The position numbers and the translations under genes are program-made. From NCBI GenBank assembly GCA_027621355.1, contig JAQCBZ010000005.1:1-64000 (forward strand): a DNA stretch of 64,000 nt. Reading direction: 5' to 3'. The stretch is from Bacteroidota bacterium (GTDB lineage Bacteria > Bacteroidota > Rhodothermia > Balneolales > Balneolaceae). Under the pieces are notes generated by a model, which worked only from the letters and a program-made list of their open reading frames with translations, had not been told where the DNA came from and did not search any database. This document shows, one piece after another, positions 9,393 to 17,862 of the stretch (positions are counted from its first letter, which is position 1; the number at the start of each line of letters is the position of its first letter).

Positions 9393-11368
9393 GACAATCG
9401 TGTAATGAGCTTTCCTAAGGTTTTGTCATGATAAAGTTTTCGAATATGTCGCATATCGGCAAAAATGAGGAGCTCCTCCTTGGCGCGTGAGCAGGCAACG
9501 TTGAGAAGTCGTTGGACATGCAATGGGTTCTCATTTTTGGTCTCATCAAGCGGTCGAACCGTATAATGGCGCTCCCCTTTTGAAGAGCTTCGATCCCCAC
9601 TCATGACGGTATCAAAGATAATAATGGGCTTTTCCCGCCCTTGAAACGTGTGAATGGTCCCCACTTCGAGATCGCCTAATCCCTCTTGTGTCCATCGGCG
9701 CATTAGTTGATTCGCTACATGACGAAACGGGACAATGACTCCAATATCGTGTTGAGACCACCCCTTTTCGAGGATTTTGAGAATCGTTTTGGATACTGCA
9801 TCGGAATGGACAGGATTCATGGGACGAAATCCACGCTCTCCCTCCTCTTGGATGACATAAGGGTCTTTTGACTCGGTATTGATGATGGTTGCAGGCGGAT
9901 TTTCTATGGCAAGGGATTGTTGCTCATCAGGCGGGCTATCAGCTTGATCTTCGGCCAATTCTGTACGAAGGCGTCCATCATAAAACACGGAGCTTATGAC
10001 CTTTGCCAAACGATCTTTCATTCGGTATTGCTGGTCAAAAAAGAAGGTGACATCCCGGTGCTGATCATGCCAGTCAAACAACGCACTAGACGTTTTGGCT
10101 TCGGAGACCAAGCTGAAAATATCAAGCTCCATAAACGCCCTCGCTTCTGGCTCTTCTGCCACAGAAATCGGGGGTAATTGCATGGGGTCACCCGCTACGA
10201 TGACCCTTTTCTTGGCATGAGACGCCGCGACAAGGAGTTGAGGAATATGGGCCATAGAGGCTTCATCAACCACCAACACATCAAACTCATGTTGGCGAAA
10301 CAAATCCGACGTGCTCACCTTGGCTAGGGTCGTAGCCACAAGAGATTTACGCCGAAACTCCGTGCGCTCTCGTGTGTAGACAGACTCATCAATGAGTTCT
10401 TCGAGTTCGTCCAAACTCCCGTAAGGCTTGAGCGCTTCCTGGACAAGCTCCCATTCTAATTGGACCGTCGAAGAGGGTTTTTTTCCTTTAGCCACTCTGT
10501 CCAGAGCCTCTTTGGCTTTGGTGGCTCGATTCAGCAACTGAATCTCATCACTGACTTGATCTCGCCTCTCAGCCTGAATCTGCTCCAATTGACATGAAAA
10601 GGCCAATCCTTGAATTTGATCATCATCAATGACAGGATCGCCAAAACGGGTTAATCGATTTGGCTGAATGGCCACTTGATTTCGTTCAAGTGCCAAGCAT
10701 GCGCTTTTCAGGACAACATCGACAGCACGATTGGTATTTGAGACAAGCAACACCCGATCCCCTTGGGCTAAACTCAGCGCTACAATATGTCCCAAAGTGG
10801 CTGTTTTTCCCGTTCCAGGAGGCCCCCAAAGATAAATACAAGGCTTTGATAGGGCTGCATGAATGGCTGCTTTTTGGGATGCATTAAGCATGGGATCCAT
10901 CATGGGAGGGGACGCAGAAGCCGCAAAAGCGTCCTGTTCTTGCTCAGAACCACTCAGTAGGCCCAGCACCTCAGTCCGCTGAAGCCACTCTTCCTGCTTG
11001 GTCAAGCCTACCATCTCATCACGCGTTTTGCGTGGCACAAACTCATTTTCCCACTCAAGACGCAGATTCGACAAAACCGGTCGATCAAAATGGGTAAACC
11101 GAAGTACGGTCTCCCCATGCTCCATAGAGACGACTTCGGCCTGGTCTTCTTTCTCTTGTCCTGGAATCAAGCCCCGTATGGATTCAGCGAAGCGAAGTGC
11201 AGGATGCATCGACCTAAATTTAAATTCCCGAGCCCCCACGCGAGCGCCGTCTCGCCACTCCACCATCGCGGGATAAGCGCGCAATGTATCAATCTCAGCC
11301 TCAAGAGCCTGGATAGACTGTTTGGCCAAAGCGACGGGATCAAAAGATTTTTTGGGGGTGGCTGTCAT
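9374..11368 (-). CDS. SF1 DNA2/NAM7 (IGHMBP2/UPF1-like) helicase; start likely 11368 (TGATG junction)
   Basis: Walker A GPPGTGKTATLGH, VVDEASMAHIPQLL, GDPMQLPPIS, GTIHTFQGREKPIIIFDTV. Confidence 0.92.
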   Translation of the reverse strand: MTATPKKSFDPVALAKQSIQALEAEIDTLRAYPAMVEWRDGARVGAREFKFRSMHPALRFAESIRGLIPGQEKEDQAEVVSMEHGETVLRFTHFDRPVLSNLRLEWENEFVPRKTRDEMVGLTKQEEWLQRTEVLGLLSGSEQEQDAFAASASPPMMDPMLNASQKAAIHAALSKPCIYLWGPPGTGKTATLGHIVALSLAQGDRVLLVSNTNRAVDVVLKSACLALERNQVAIQPNRLTRFGDPVIDDDQIQGLAFSCQLEQIQAERRDQVSDEIQLLNRATKAKEALDRVAKGKKPSSTVQLEWELVQEALKPYGSLDELEELIDESVYTRERTEFRRKSLVATTLAKVSTSDLFRQHEFDVLVVDEASMAHIPQLLVAASHAKKRVIVAGDPMQLPPISVAEEPEARAFMELDIFSLVSEAKTSSALFDWHDQHRDVTFFFDQQYRMKDRLAKVISSVFYDGRLRTELAEDQADSPPDEQQSLAIENPPATIINTESKDPYVIQEEGERGFRPMNPVHSDAVSKTILKILEKGWSQHDIGVIVPFRHVANQLMRRWTQEGLGDLEVGTIHTFQGREKPIIIFDTVMSGDRSSSKGERHYTVRPLDETKNENPLHVQRLLNVACSRAKEELLIFADMRHIRKLYHDKTLGKLITRLSQVEDV

Positions 11369-12270
11369 CAATCCCAATACTCTGAGCGTATCATCTCTTT
11401 GGTTTTTTCCGAAAGGGTATAGCGCAAGGCAATGCGTTGTGATGAAGGGTACTTTGATTCGACGAGCTTTGCCGCTGTCGTAGTATGAACAATGACATCA
11501 CAATTCCTTACAAACAAGGGTAGCGATTTTCCATAGGTCGCCCCGGCCACAAAGGACCCCTCAATTTGAACGGCACTTTTGAGCATTTGAAGCAGATACG
11601 GCAACGTCGCTTCTTGGGTCGTTACCAAACCTAAGGTTTCGTTGTTGAGCCGCTCAGAAATCATCAAAAGAGCCTCCTGCTCGAATTGAGTCATCATCGG
11701 AATAAGACGTAACTCATCCTCATGGACTCGGTAGGGATTAAACAGATGAATCGGGATAAAAAGGGCATCGTAATTGTGCACTTTGGGAGAAGAAGGGTCT
11801 AGACTTGTGATCGTCATGGCCTCCGCCCGCACCCCAACTTCCCGTTTAATGGCCTCAGCATGCATATTGGCAAGCTCCTCCGTCTCAGCAATGACCACAC
11901 TACGTTGAATTCGATTGGGCCATTCCTGATAAAGCAACTGCTCTTCGAAAAGCGTTTCAAGCTCCCCTTCGTCAAGCCCATATCCAATAAGCTCCTCGAT
12001 GACCGCTCGCATTTTCTCCGCACCCATTTCGAGGCGAGCTGATTTGTCAAGTAGAGTCGATTGCCTTTTCACGATAAATCCCACCCCCACACGCCCTTCT
12101 AGCAACCCTTCCTGCTCCAGAGATTGATAAGCTTTGCGGACCGTGTGAAAACTTGCTTCCAACTGCTTCCCTAATTCCCGGGTCGATGGCATAGCCTCCC
12201 CCATCTGAAACTGCTTGGTGGCAATCATTAACCTGATTCGGTCGGCAATGTGTTTGGCACTGTGTTTCAT
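11368..12270 (-). CDS. GntR-family transcriptional regulator with a long, unassigned C-terminal domain
   Basis: N-terminal wHTH: IADRIRLMIATKQFQMGEAMPSTRELGKQLEASFHTVRKAYQSLEQEGLLEGRVGVGFIV. Confidence 0.88.
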   Translation of the reverse strand: MKHSAKHIADRIRLMIATKQFQMGEAMPSTRELGKQLEASFHTVRKAYQSLEQEGLLEGRVGVGFIVKRQSTLLDKSARLEMGAEKMRAVIEELIGYGLDEGELETLFEEQLLYQEWPNRIQRSVVIAETEELANMHAEAIKREVGVRAEAMTITSLDPSSPKVHNYDALFIPIHLFNPYRVHEDELRLIPMMTQFEQEALLMISERLNNETLGLVTTQEATLPYLLQMLKSAVQIEGSFVAGATYGKSLPLFVRNCDVIVHTTTAAKLVESKYPSSQRIALRYTLSEKTKEMIRSEYWD

Positions 12271-15083
12271 TTGTGGTCCTCGCGATTACGCTCCCCGTGA
12301 TTTCGATCCTCGAGTGATTGCTTGAGCTCCAATAACAACTGAAACGCATCGATGGGTGAGAGCCGCTCCATCTCGAGGGCTTTCATTTTGTCCAACAAAG
12401 CCTCTTCTGCGGGGGTTACGGATGAGCTTAGGCCAAACTGTCCACTTGCACCCTCATTAACACCAAAAAGCGCCATTTGGGCGATGGTCGTAGAGGGTGG
12501 AATCGCCCCTGTTTGAGGCTTGGAAGATCGTGCCTTATCCACCGATAATTCTTGGGTCTCCAAGGATTGCAGGATTTCCCTAGCTCGGTGTAATACGGGT
12601 GCCGGAAGTCCCGCTAAGGCAGCCACCTGGATTCCATAGCTATGATCGGCCCCACCTTCGACAAGTTTGCGCAAAAATATAATCGCACCCTTATGCTCTT
12701 TGACGCTCACATTGGCGTTGACAATACGTGGATAGCGTTCGGCAAGCTCATTTAGCTCATGATAATGGGTGGCAAAAAGTGTTTTGGCAGCCACGGATGG
12801 CTCTTCGTGGAGGTATTCTGCCATGGCCCATGCGATGCTTAATCCATCAAACGTTGACGTCCCTCGACCAATCTCGTCAAGAAGAATCAGCGATCGAGGG
12901 GTCGCGTTATTCAGAATATTAGCCGCCTCGTTCATCTCGACCAGAAACGTACTCTCGCCGCCCGCCAAATTATCCGACGCGCCCACTCGTGTAAAAATCT
13001 TGTCAACCAGCCCAATTGACGCTTCTGCCGCAGGGACAAAACACCCCAACTGAGCCATGAGTACAATGAGTCCGGTTTGTCGCAGGATCACCGACTTACC
13101 TGCCATATTTGGACCTGTGATCATCATAATCTGCCGGGATGCAGGATTGAGTGTCAAATGATTAGGGATAAAGGGCTCATCAGAGCCTAGCAAGGTTTCC
13201 ACAACCGGGTGACGCCCTTTGACAATGTTTAGAGACGTACCCTCATGCACTTCGGGTCGGCAATATCCTTGTCGAAACGATACCTCTGCAAAGCTGCAGT
13301 ATACGTCTAGCTCTGCAAGAGCCGCGGTGGTGCGGGCAAGCGCTTCAGCATAGTCTGATACCAAGCTAGTAAGCTCCTCAAAAAGGGCGCGCTCGAGGCG
13401 TTGAGTCGTCTCTTCCGCATCCAAAATGCGCTCTTCAAGCTCTTTGAGCTCAGGGGTGATGTACCGCTCCGCATTGGTCAGCGTTTGCTTCCGAATAAAT
13501 GAGTCCGGAATAGGTTCTTTCCGAGCTTTGGTTACTTCGATGTAATACCCAAAAACACGGTTATAGCCTAATTTGAGTGAAGAAATCCCTGTTTGCTCGA
13601 TCAGTTCTTGTTTCATCTTGGCCAAGACCCCCTTGGAGTCGCGCGACAAAGCACGGGCTTCATCCAAATCTGCACGAACCCCTTCCTTGAACGTTGAACC
13701 GTCGCCAAGCTGTGCAGGAAGTTCCTCCTCAAGGTGACGGTCTAGCAACGCATACAAATCCTCATGAGGTGAGATATGTTCGATGACGCTCTGCAAGGGC
13801 GCAAGACCTTGATGTTGGCTCAAGCTGGCAGCAAATTGATCCATCATGGGTGGGATTCGGCCCAAGGCACTTCGAATCGACCCAAGGTCTCTTGGTGAAC
13901 ATCGCTCCAATACCACACGTGTCATGATACGCTCCACATCAGGAAATCCTTGCAAGGCTTGACGTAATGCTTGCCTCACTTCATGATGCTGTACCAAGGC
14001 ATCGACTCGCTCTAGACGCTGTTGGATTGGATCGAGGGCACGCAAAGGGCGATGAAGCCATTGGCGAAGTAACCTCCCCCCAAAGGGTGTTTCGGTGCGA
14101 TCAAGTAACGACACAAGTGCCCCCTCTTCGACTCGAGTTGCCGAACGCTGTGTGAGCTCGAGGTTCAGTCGCGTGACATCATCGAGGGTCATATACTCTT
14201 CAGGCTCAAGCACCCGAATCGTACGAATGTGGCGCAGTGCAGTCTTTTGGGTCTCTTGAAGATAGTTCAGAAGCCCCGCCATCGCTTTTTGGGCTAGAGG
14301 TAGCTGTTCTAATCCAAATCCTTTCAGCGAATGGGTGCCAAAGTGTTCAGTCACTATTTTATAACTTGCATCTCCTTCAAATACCCACTCTCCAACCGAT
14401 GAGCTAGGAACTTGGTCGTACCCCATGATGCCTTGTCGACGCCATGATTCAGGAAGAATCACCTCCGAAGGCTCCAAAAACTGCTTAAAATGAGTGAGCT
14501 CGGCCATTGAGTACTCACACACACCACATTCCCCCGTTGAAGCATCCGCGTAGGCTACACCCACTCGCAATTCCCCTACGGACTTTCCGATTGAGGTTTT
14601 TTCTGGGTAAAGCGAGAGTAAATAATTATTACGGCTTCGGTCCAACACATGATCCGAGAGGGTAACCCCAGGCGTTGCTACCTCTGTGACCTCACGAGAG
14701 ACAATTTTTTTTCCCGCTTTTTTGGCCGTCTCTGGATCCTCTGTCTGATCACAAATCGCCACTTTGTACCCCTTTTTCACAAGCTTAGGGAGATAGCTAT
14801 CCACCGCATGATGAGGGAAGCCAGCCAAAGGCGTTTGATCCCCCCCATTATTGCGATTGGTCAAGGTAATGCCAAGCTCTTTGGAGACGAGTTTTGCGTC
14901 TTCCCCAAACGTCTCATAAAAATCCCCTACCCGAAACAGTAATACCGTCTCTGGATAGGCATCTTTTACCTCCTGATATTGTCTCATTAATGGCGTAACC
15001 TTCTTGGAAGGTATGCCTGGCGACTTGCCAGAGGGTCCATTAGCTGATGCAGAATTCGACAAAGATGAGTTTGACACTTCCAT
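12267..15083 (-). CDS. mutS: DNA mismatch repair protein MutS
   Basis: TPLMRQYQEVKDAYPETVLLFRVGDFYETFGEDA, MITGPNMAGKSVILRQ, LLDEIGRGTSTFDGLSIAWA. Confidence 0.98.
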   Translation of the reverse strand: MEVSNSSLSNSASANGPSGKSPGIPSKKVTPLMRQYQEVKDAYPETVLLFRVGDFYETFGEDAKLVSKELGITLTNRNNGGDQTPLAGFPHHAVDSYLPKLVKKGYKVAICDQTEDPETAKKAGKKIVSREVTEVATPGVTLSDHVLDRSRNNYLLSLYPEKTSIGKSVGELRVGVAYADASTGECGVCEYSMAELTHFKQFLEPSEVILPESWRRQGIMGYDQVPSSSVGEWVFEGDASYKIVTEHFGTHSLKGFGLEQLPLAQKAMAGLLNYLQETQKTALRHIRTIRVLEPEEYMTLDDVTRLNLELTQRSATRVEEGALVSLLDRTETPFGGRLLRQWLHRPLRALDPIQQRLERVDALVQHHEVRQALRQALQGFPDVERIMTRVVLERCSPRDLGSIRSALGRIPPMMDQFAASLSQHQGLAPLQSVIEHISPHEDLYALLDRHLEEELPAQLGDGSTFKEGVRADLDEARALSRDSKGVLAKMKQELIEQTGISSLKLGYNRVFGYYIEVTKARKEPIPDSFIRKQTLTNAERYITPELKELEERILDAEETTQRLERALFEELTSLVSDYAEALARTTAALAELDVYCSFAEVSFRQGYCRPEVHEGTSLNIVKGRHPVVETLLGSDEPFIPNHLTLNPASRQIMMITGPNMAGKSVILRQTGLIVLMAQLGCFVPAAEASIGLVDKIFTRVGASDNLAGGESTFLVEMNEAANILNNATPRSLILLDEIGRGTSTFDGLSIAWAMAEYLHEEPSVAAKTLFATHYHELNELAERYPRIVNANVSVKEHKGAIIFLRKLVEGGADHSYGIQVAALAGLPAPVLHRAREILQSLETQELSVDKARSSKPQTGAIPPSTTIAQMALFGVNEGASGQFGLSSSVTPAEEALLDKMKALEMERLSPIDAFQLLLELKQSLEDRNHGERNREDHK

Positions 15084-15104
15084 AACCTCAAAGGTACAAA
15101 ACAG

Positions 15105-15761
15105 ATGAGACTGGACGTATGGGAAAGTTATAAAGGGTCACTTGAGCCTATCCCGGTGGAGATACTTCAACGGGAGCCTGTGGTAGATGTGGCCCGAGAA
15201 TTGCTTGGGGGAATCCTTGTCTCAGGTGAGGGTTCAGAGCGTGTTGTGGCGCGCATTCTCGAAATAGAAGCCTATGCAGGCACGGGAGATCGGTCCTGTC
15301 ATGCTGCCAATGGACGTCGAACTCCTCGCAACGAGGTAATGTACGCCGCAGGAGGAACCGCCTATGTGTATGTATGCTACGGTATTCACCATCTGATGAA
15401 CATTGTCACCAATCAGGAGGGAACCGCAGACGCCGCATTGATTCGAGGGGTTGCTATTATCGAGGGGTTGGACACGGTTGCTGCACGCATGAAACGGACC
15501 CAAAAGGATTTAGAATCGCCAAAAAAACGGCTTCAGATGACTTCGGGTCCAGGCAAGGTGACCAAGGCATTAGGAATTACCATGCAACATAATCGCAGGC
15601 CTTTGGTTGGTGTAGGATCCTCAGATTTCCAATTAATGCGTGACGAGTTTGTGGTGGATCCATTACAAATAGAAGCTTCACCACGGGTCGGGCTCAATTA
15701 TAAGGAAGCCGGAGACGATATCTATTTTCCGTGGCGATTTACACCAAAAGGGTATTTGTGA
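15105..15761 (+). CDS. DNA-3-methyladenine glycosylase (AAG/MPG family)
   Basis: VARELLGGILVS, EIEAYAGTGDRSCHAANGRRTPRNEVMYAAGGTAYVYVCYGIHHLMNIV. Confidence 0.95.
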   Translation: MRLDVWESYKGSLEPIPVEILQREPVVDVARELLGGILVSGEGSERVVARILEIEAYAGTGDRSCHAANGRRTPRNEVMYAAGGTAYVYVCYGIHHLMNIVTNQEGTADAALIRGVAIIEGLDTVAARMKRTQKDLESPKKRLQMTSGPGKVTKALGITMQHNRRPLVGVGSSDFQLMRDEFVVDPLQIEASPRVGLNYKEAGDDIYFPWRFTPKGYL

Positions 15762-15770
15762 GTCGTTTGA

Positions 15771-15793
15771 CCTATCGTTCCGATAGGAACGAT
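15771..15793. promoter_or_regulatory. Overlapping inverted repeats in the AAG-YceI intergenic region
   Basis: CCTATCG-TTC-CGATAGG (15771-15787) interlocks with ATCGTTCC-GATA-GGAACGAT (15774-15793). Confidence 0.5.
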
Positions 15794-15859
15794 TCTTGAC
15801 CTAGATTAAGTTTTATTAGTTCAAATTAATGAATGAAATATCACAAAGCTTAAACCACT

Positions 15860-16450
15860 ATGAATATCTTTTTAGCAAGCATTTTAACGATTGCGCTGGG
15901 CTTCAGCCCGTTGCAGTTGGATCCCCCCACATGGAATGTGGACAAGTCTCACACAAACGTTGGATTCACGGTAAAGCACTTCCAAGTGACACCCGTTCAA
16001 GGTGAATTCAAGGAGTACGACGTAGACCTTAAGTTCAGTCCTGATGACTTGGAAAACAGCTCGTTGAGTGTCGTTATTGATGTCAACAGCATTGACACAG
16101 ACAACGAGCGTCGCGATGGCCACCTCAAAAGCGAAGATTTCTTCAATGTGGCGGAATTCAACAACATTACGTTTGAAAGCCAGTCTATTGAGGCTGTTGG
16201 CGAAAATCAGTTTGTCGCCATAGGGCAACTCACCATGCGTGATGTAACCCAAGACTTTGAATTACCCTTCACGCTATTGGGTCTTGTTCAAAATCCATTT
16301 AATGAAAATGAGACCGTAGCGGCTTTCCAGTCTGAATTCCAGATTAATCGCATGGACTATGAAGTGGGTCAAGGAGACTGGATTGCTAATATTATAGTGG
16401 CCCACGAAGTCGATGTTGAGCTACTCGTTGAGGTCAACGCAGAGCTATAA
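15860..16450 (+). CDS. YceI-family protein with signal peptide
   Basis: WNVDKSHTNVGFTVKHFQVTPVQGEFKEYD; RDGHLKSEDFFNVAEFNNITFES. Confidence 0.92.
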   Translation: MNIFLASILTIALGFSPLQLDPPTWNVDKSHTNVGFTVKHFQVTPVQGEFKEYDVDLKFSPDDLENSSLSVVIDVNSIDTDNERRDGHLKSEDFFNVAEFNNITFESQSIEAVGENQFVAIGQLTMRDVTQDFELPFTLLGLVQNPFNENETVAAFQSEFQINRMDYEVGQGDWIANIIVAHEVDVELLVEVNAEL

Positions 16451-16492
16451 CCTCTTTGTAGTTTCGCGTGCCTGATGGACGTGTAAAATCTC

Positions 16493-16526
16493 AAAAGCCA
16501 TTCGATCACCGGATGGCTTTTTTTAT
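16493..16526 (+). terminator. Rho-independent terminator downstream of YceI gene
   Basis: AGCCATTCG-ATCAC-CGGATGGCT followed by a T-run. Confidence 0.85.
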
Positions 16527-16549
16527 TTGTTGAGCAGCTTTTTTTGTAG

Positions 16550-16568
16550 TTTAAACTTATCGTTTAAA
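16550..16568. promoter_or_regulatory. Inverted repeat TTTAAAC-TTATC-GTTTAAA upstream of DUF6580 gene
   Basis: Perfect 7-bp arms, 5-nt spacer, about 30 bp upstream of the start codon. Confidence 0.4.
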
Positions 16569-16598
16569 GCACTTCTTCGACTCAACTTTTAACGTATA

Positions 16599-17177
16599 AT
16601 GAATCAAAAATATTCACTCCCTTTTTGGGGAATTTTGTTAGTGATTGGCGTGGCTGTGATGTCAAGGCTATTGCCACATCCATTGAACATGAGTCCTTTG
16701 GCTGGGATTGCCCTATTTGGGGCTGCCTCGCTGAAAAATCGGGGTCTTGCCATAGTATTACCTCTTTTGGCGTTTTGGTTGAGCGATCTTGTGTTGAACA
16801 ACACCCTCTATCGGGGCTTTTATGATGGAGTAACGCTGGTCCATTCAGGGATGATATGGACCTATGGGGCGATGATTTTAATTGCTCTAATCGGGTTTAT
16901 CGCCTTACGAAAAGTATCTATGACTCGGCTTGTGGGAGCGTCACTTACAAGCTCGTTTCTTTTCTTTGCAGTCTCTAATTTTGGTGTCTGGATGAGTGGA
17001 ACGATGTACCCAAAAACAATCGAAGGATTGGTCGCGTGTTATGTAGCTGCTATTCCTTTTTTCCAGAACACGGTTGCTGGCGATCTTTTTTACACCCTTG
17101 CTATCTTTGGTGGCGTAGCTGTAGCGCAATCTAGACATGAATTACGCCATTCTTGGAGCCACCTCTGGAATCGGTGA
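16599..17177 (+). CDS. DUF6580-like integral membrane protein (putative transporter)
   Basis: MSRLLPHPLNMSPLAGIALFGAASLKNRGLAIVLPLLAFWLSDLVLNN; several TM segments. Confidence 0.75.
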   Translation: MNQKYSLPFWGILLVIGVAVMSRLLPHPLNMSPLAGIALFGAASLKNRGLAIVLPLLAFWLSDLVLNNTLYRGFYDGVTLVHSGMIWTYGAMILIALIGFIALRKVSMTRLVGASLTSSFLFFAVSNFGVWMSGTMYPKTIEGLVACYVAAIPFFQNTVAGDLFYTLAIFGGVAVAQSRHELRHSWSHLWNR

Positions 17178-17862
17178 GGCTCTAGCCAAACTTCTTGTAC
17201 GTGAAGGACATTCTGTTGGAATAACAGGGCGCAGGACGGAGCGTCTCGGGGCCATAAAGCGTGAGATCGAGGAGGCGCCTGGCGAAATCTATATCCAAAC
17301 CATGGATATCACTAAGCCTGATGATGCATGGGATGCATATCTGGCATTGGAGACCGCACTGGGGCATATTGATATCTGCGTGTTAAATGCTGGGGTGTCA
17401 AACTATCAAGGCTCTCGAGCCGTGGAAGTGGAAGCACGTGTTGTTCAAACCAATGCCGTTGGCTTTGCTGCCATGTTTCGGCGGGTTTATGAGCGATTTG
17501 AGCAACAAGGATGGGGGCATTTGGTGGGGGTCTCCTCGGTTGCTGGATTGATTGGGTATTACGATTCGGCAGCCTATTGTGCATCCAAGGCGTTTGTGTC
17601 CAATTATATGCAGGGATACCGGCAACTTGCACGCCGAAGTCATGCCTTAATTCACGTCACAGACGTACGGCCAGGGTATATTGACACACCCATGACCGAA
17701 GGGAAGCGAAATATGTTTTGGGTCGTCTCTGCAGACGAGGCAGCAAAACATTTGTTTATAGCCATTCGGCGAAAAAAAGCTCGAGCGTATATCCCTCCTC
17801 GGTGGATGTTGGCAGGATGGGTGCTCCGCTATGCTCCTGCGTGGATCACGGATCGGATTTAG
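17137..17862 (+). CDS. Short-chain dehydrogenase/reductase (SDR)
   Basis: AILGATSGIGEALAKLL, LNAGVSNY, SSVAGLIGYYDSAAYCASKAFVSNYMQGY. Confidence 0.92.
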   Translation: MNYAILGATSGIGEALAKLLVREGHSVGITGRRTERLGAIKREIEEAPGEIYIQTMDITKPDDAWDAYLALETALGHIDICVLNAGVSNYQGSRAVEVEARVVQTNAVGFAAMFRRVYERFEQQGWGHLVGVSSVAGLIGYYDSAAYCASKAFVSNYMQGYRQLARRSHALIHVTDVRPGYIDTPMTEGKRNMFWVVSADEAAKHLFIAIRRKKARAYIPPRWMLAGWVLRYAPAWITDRI

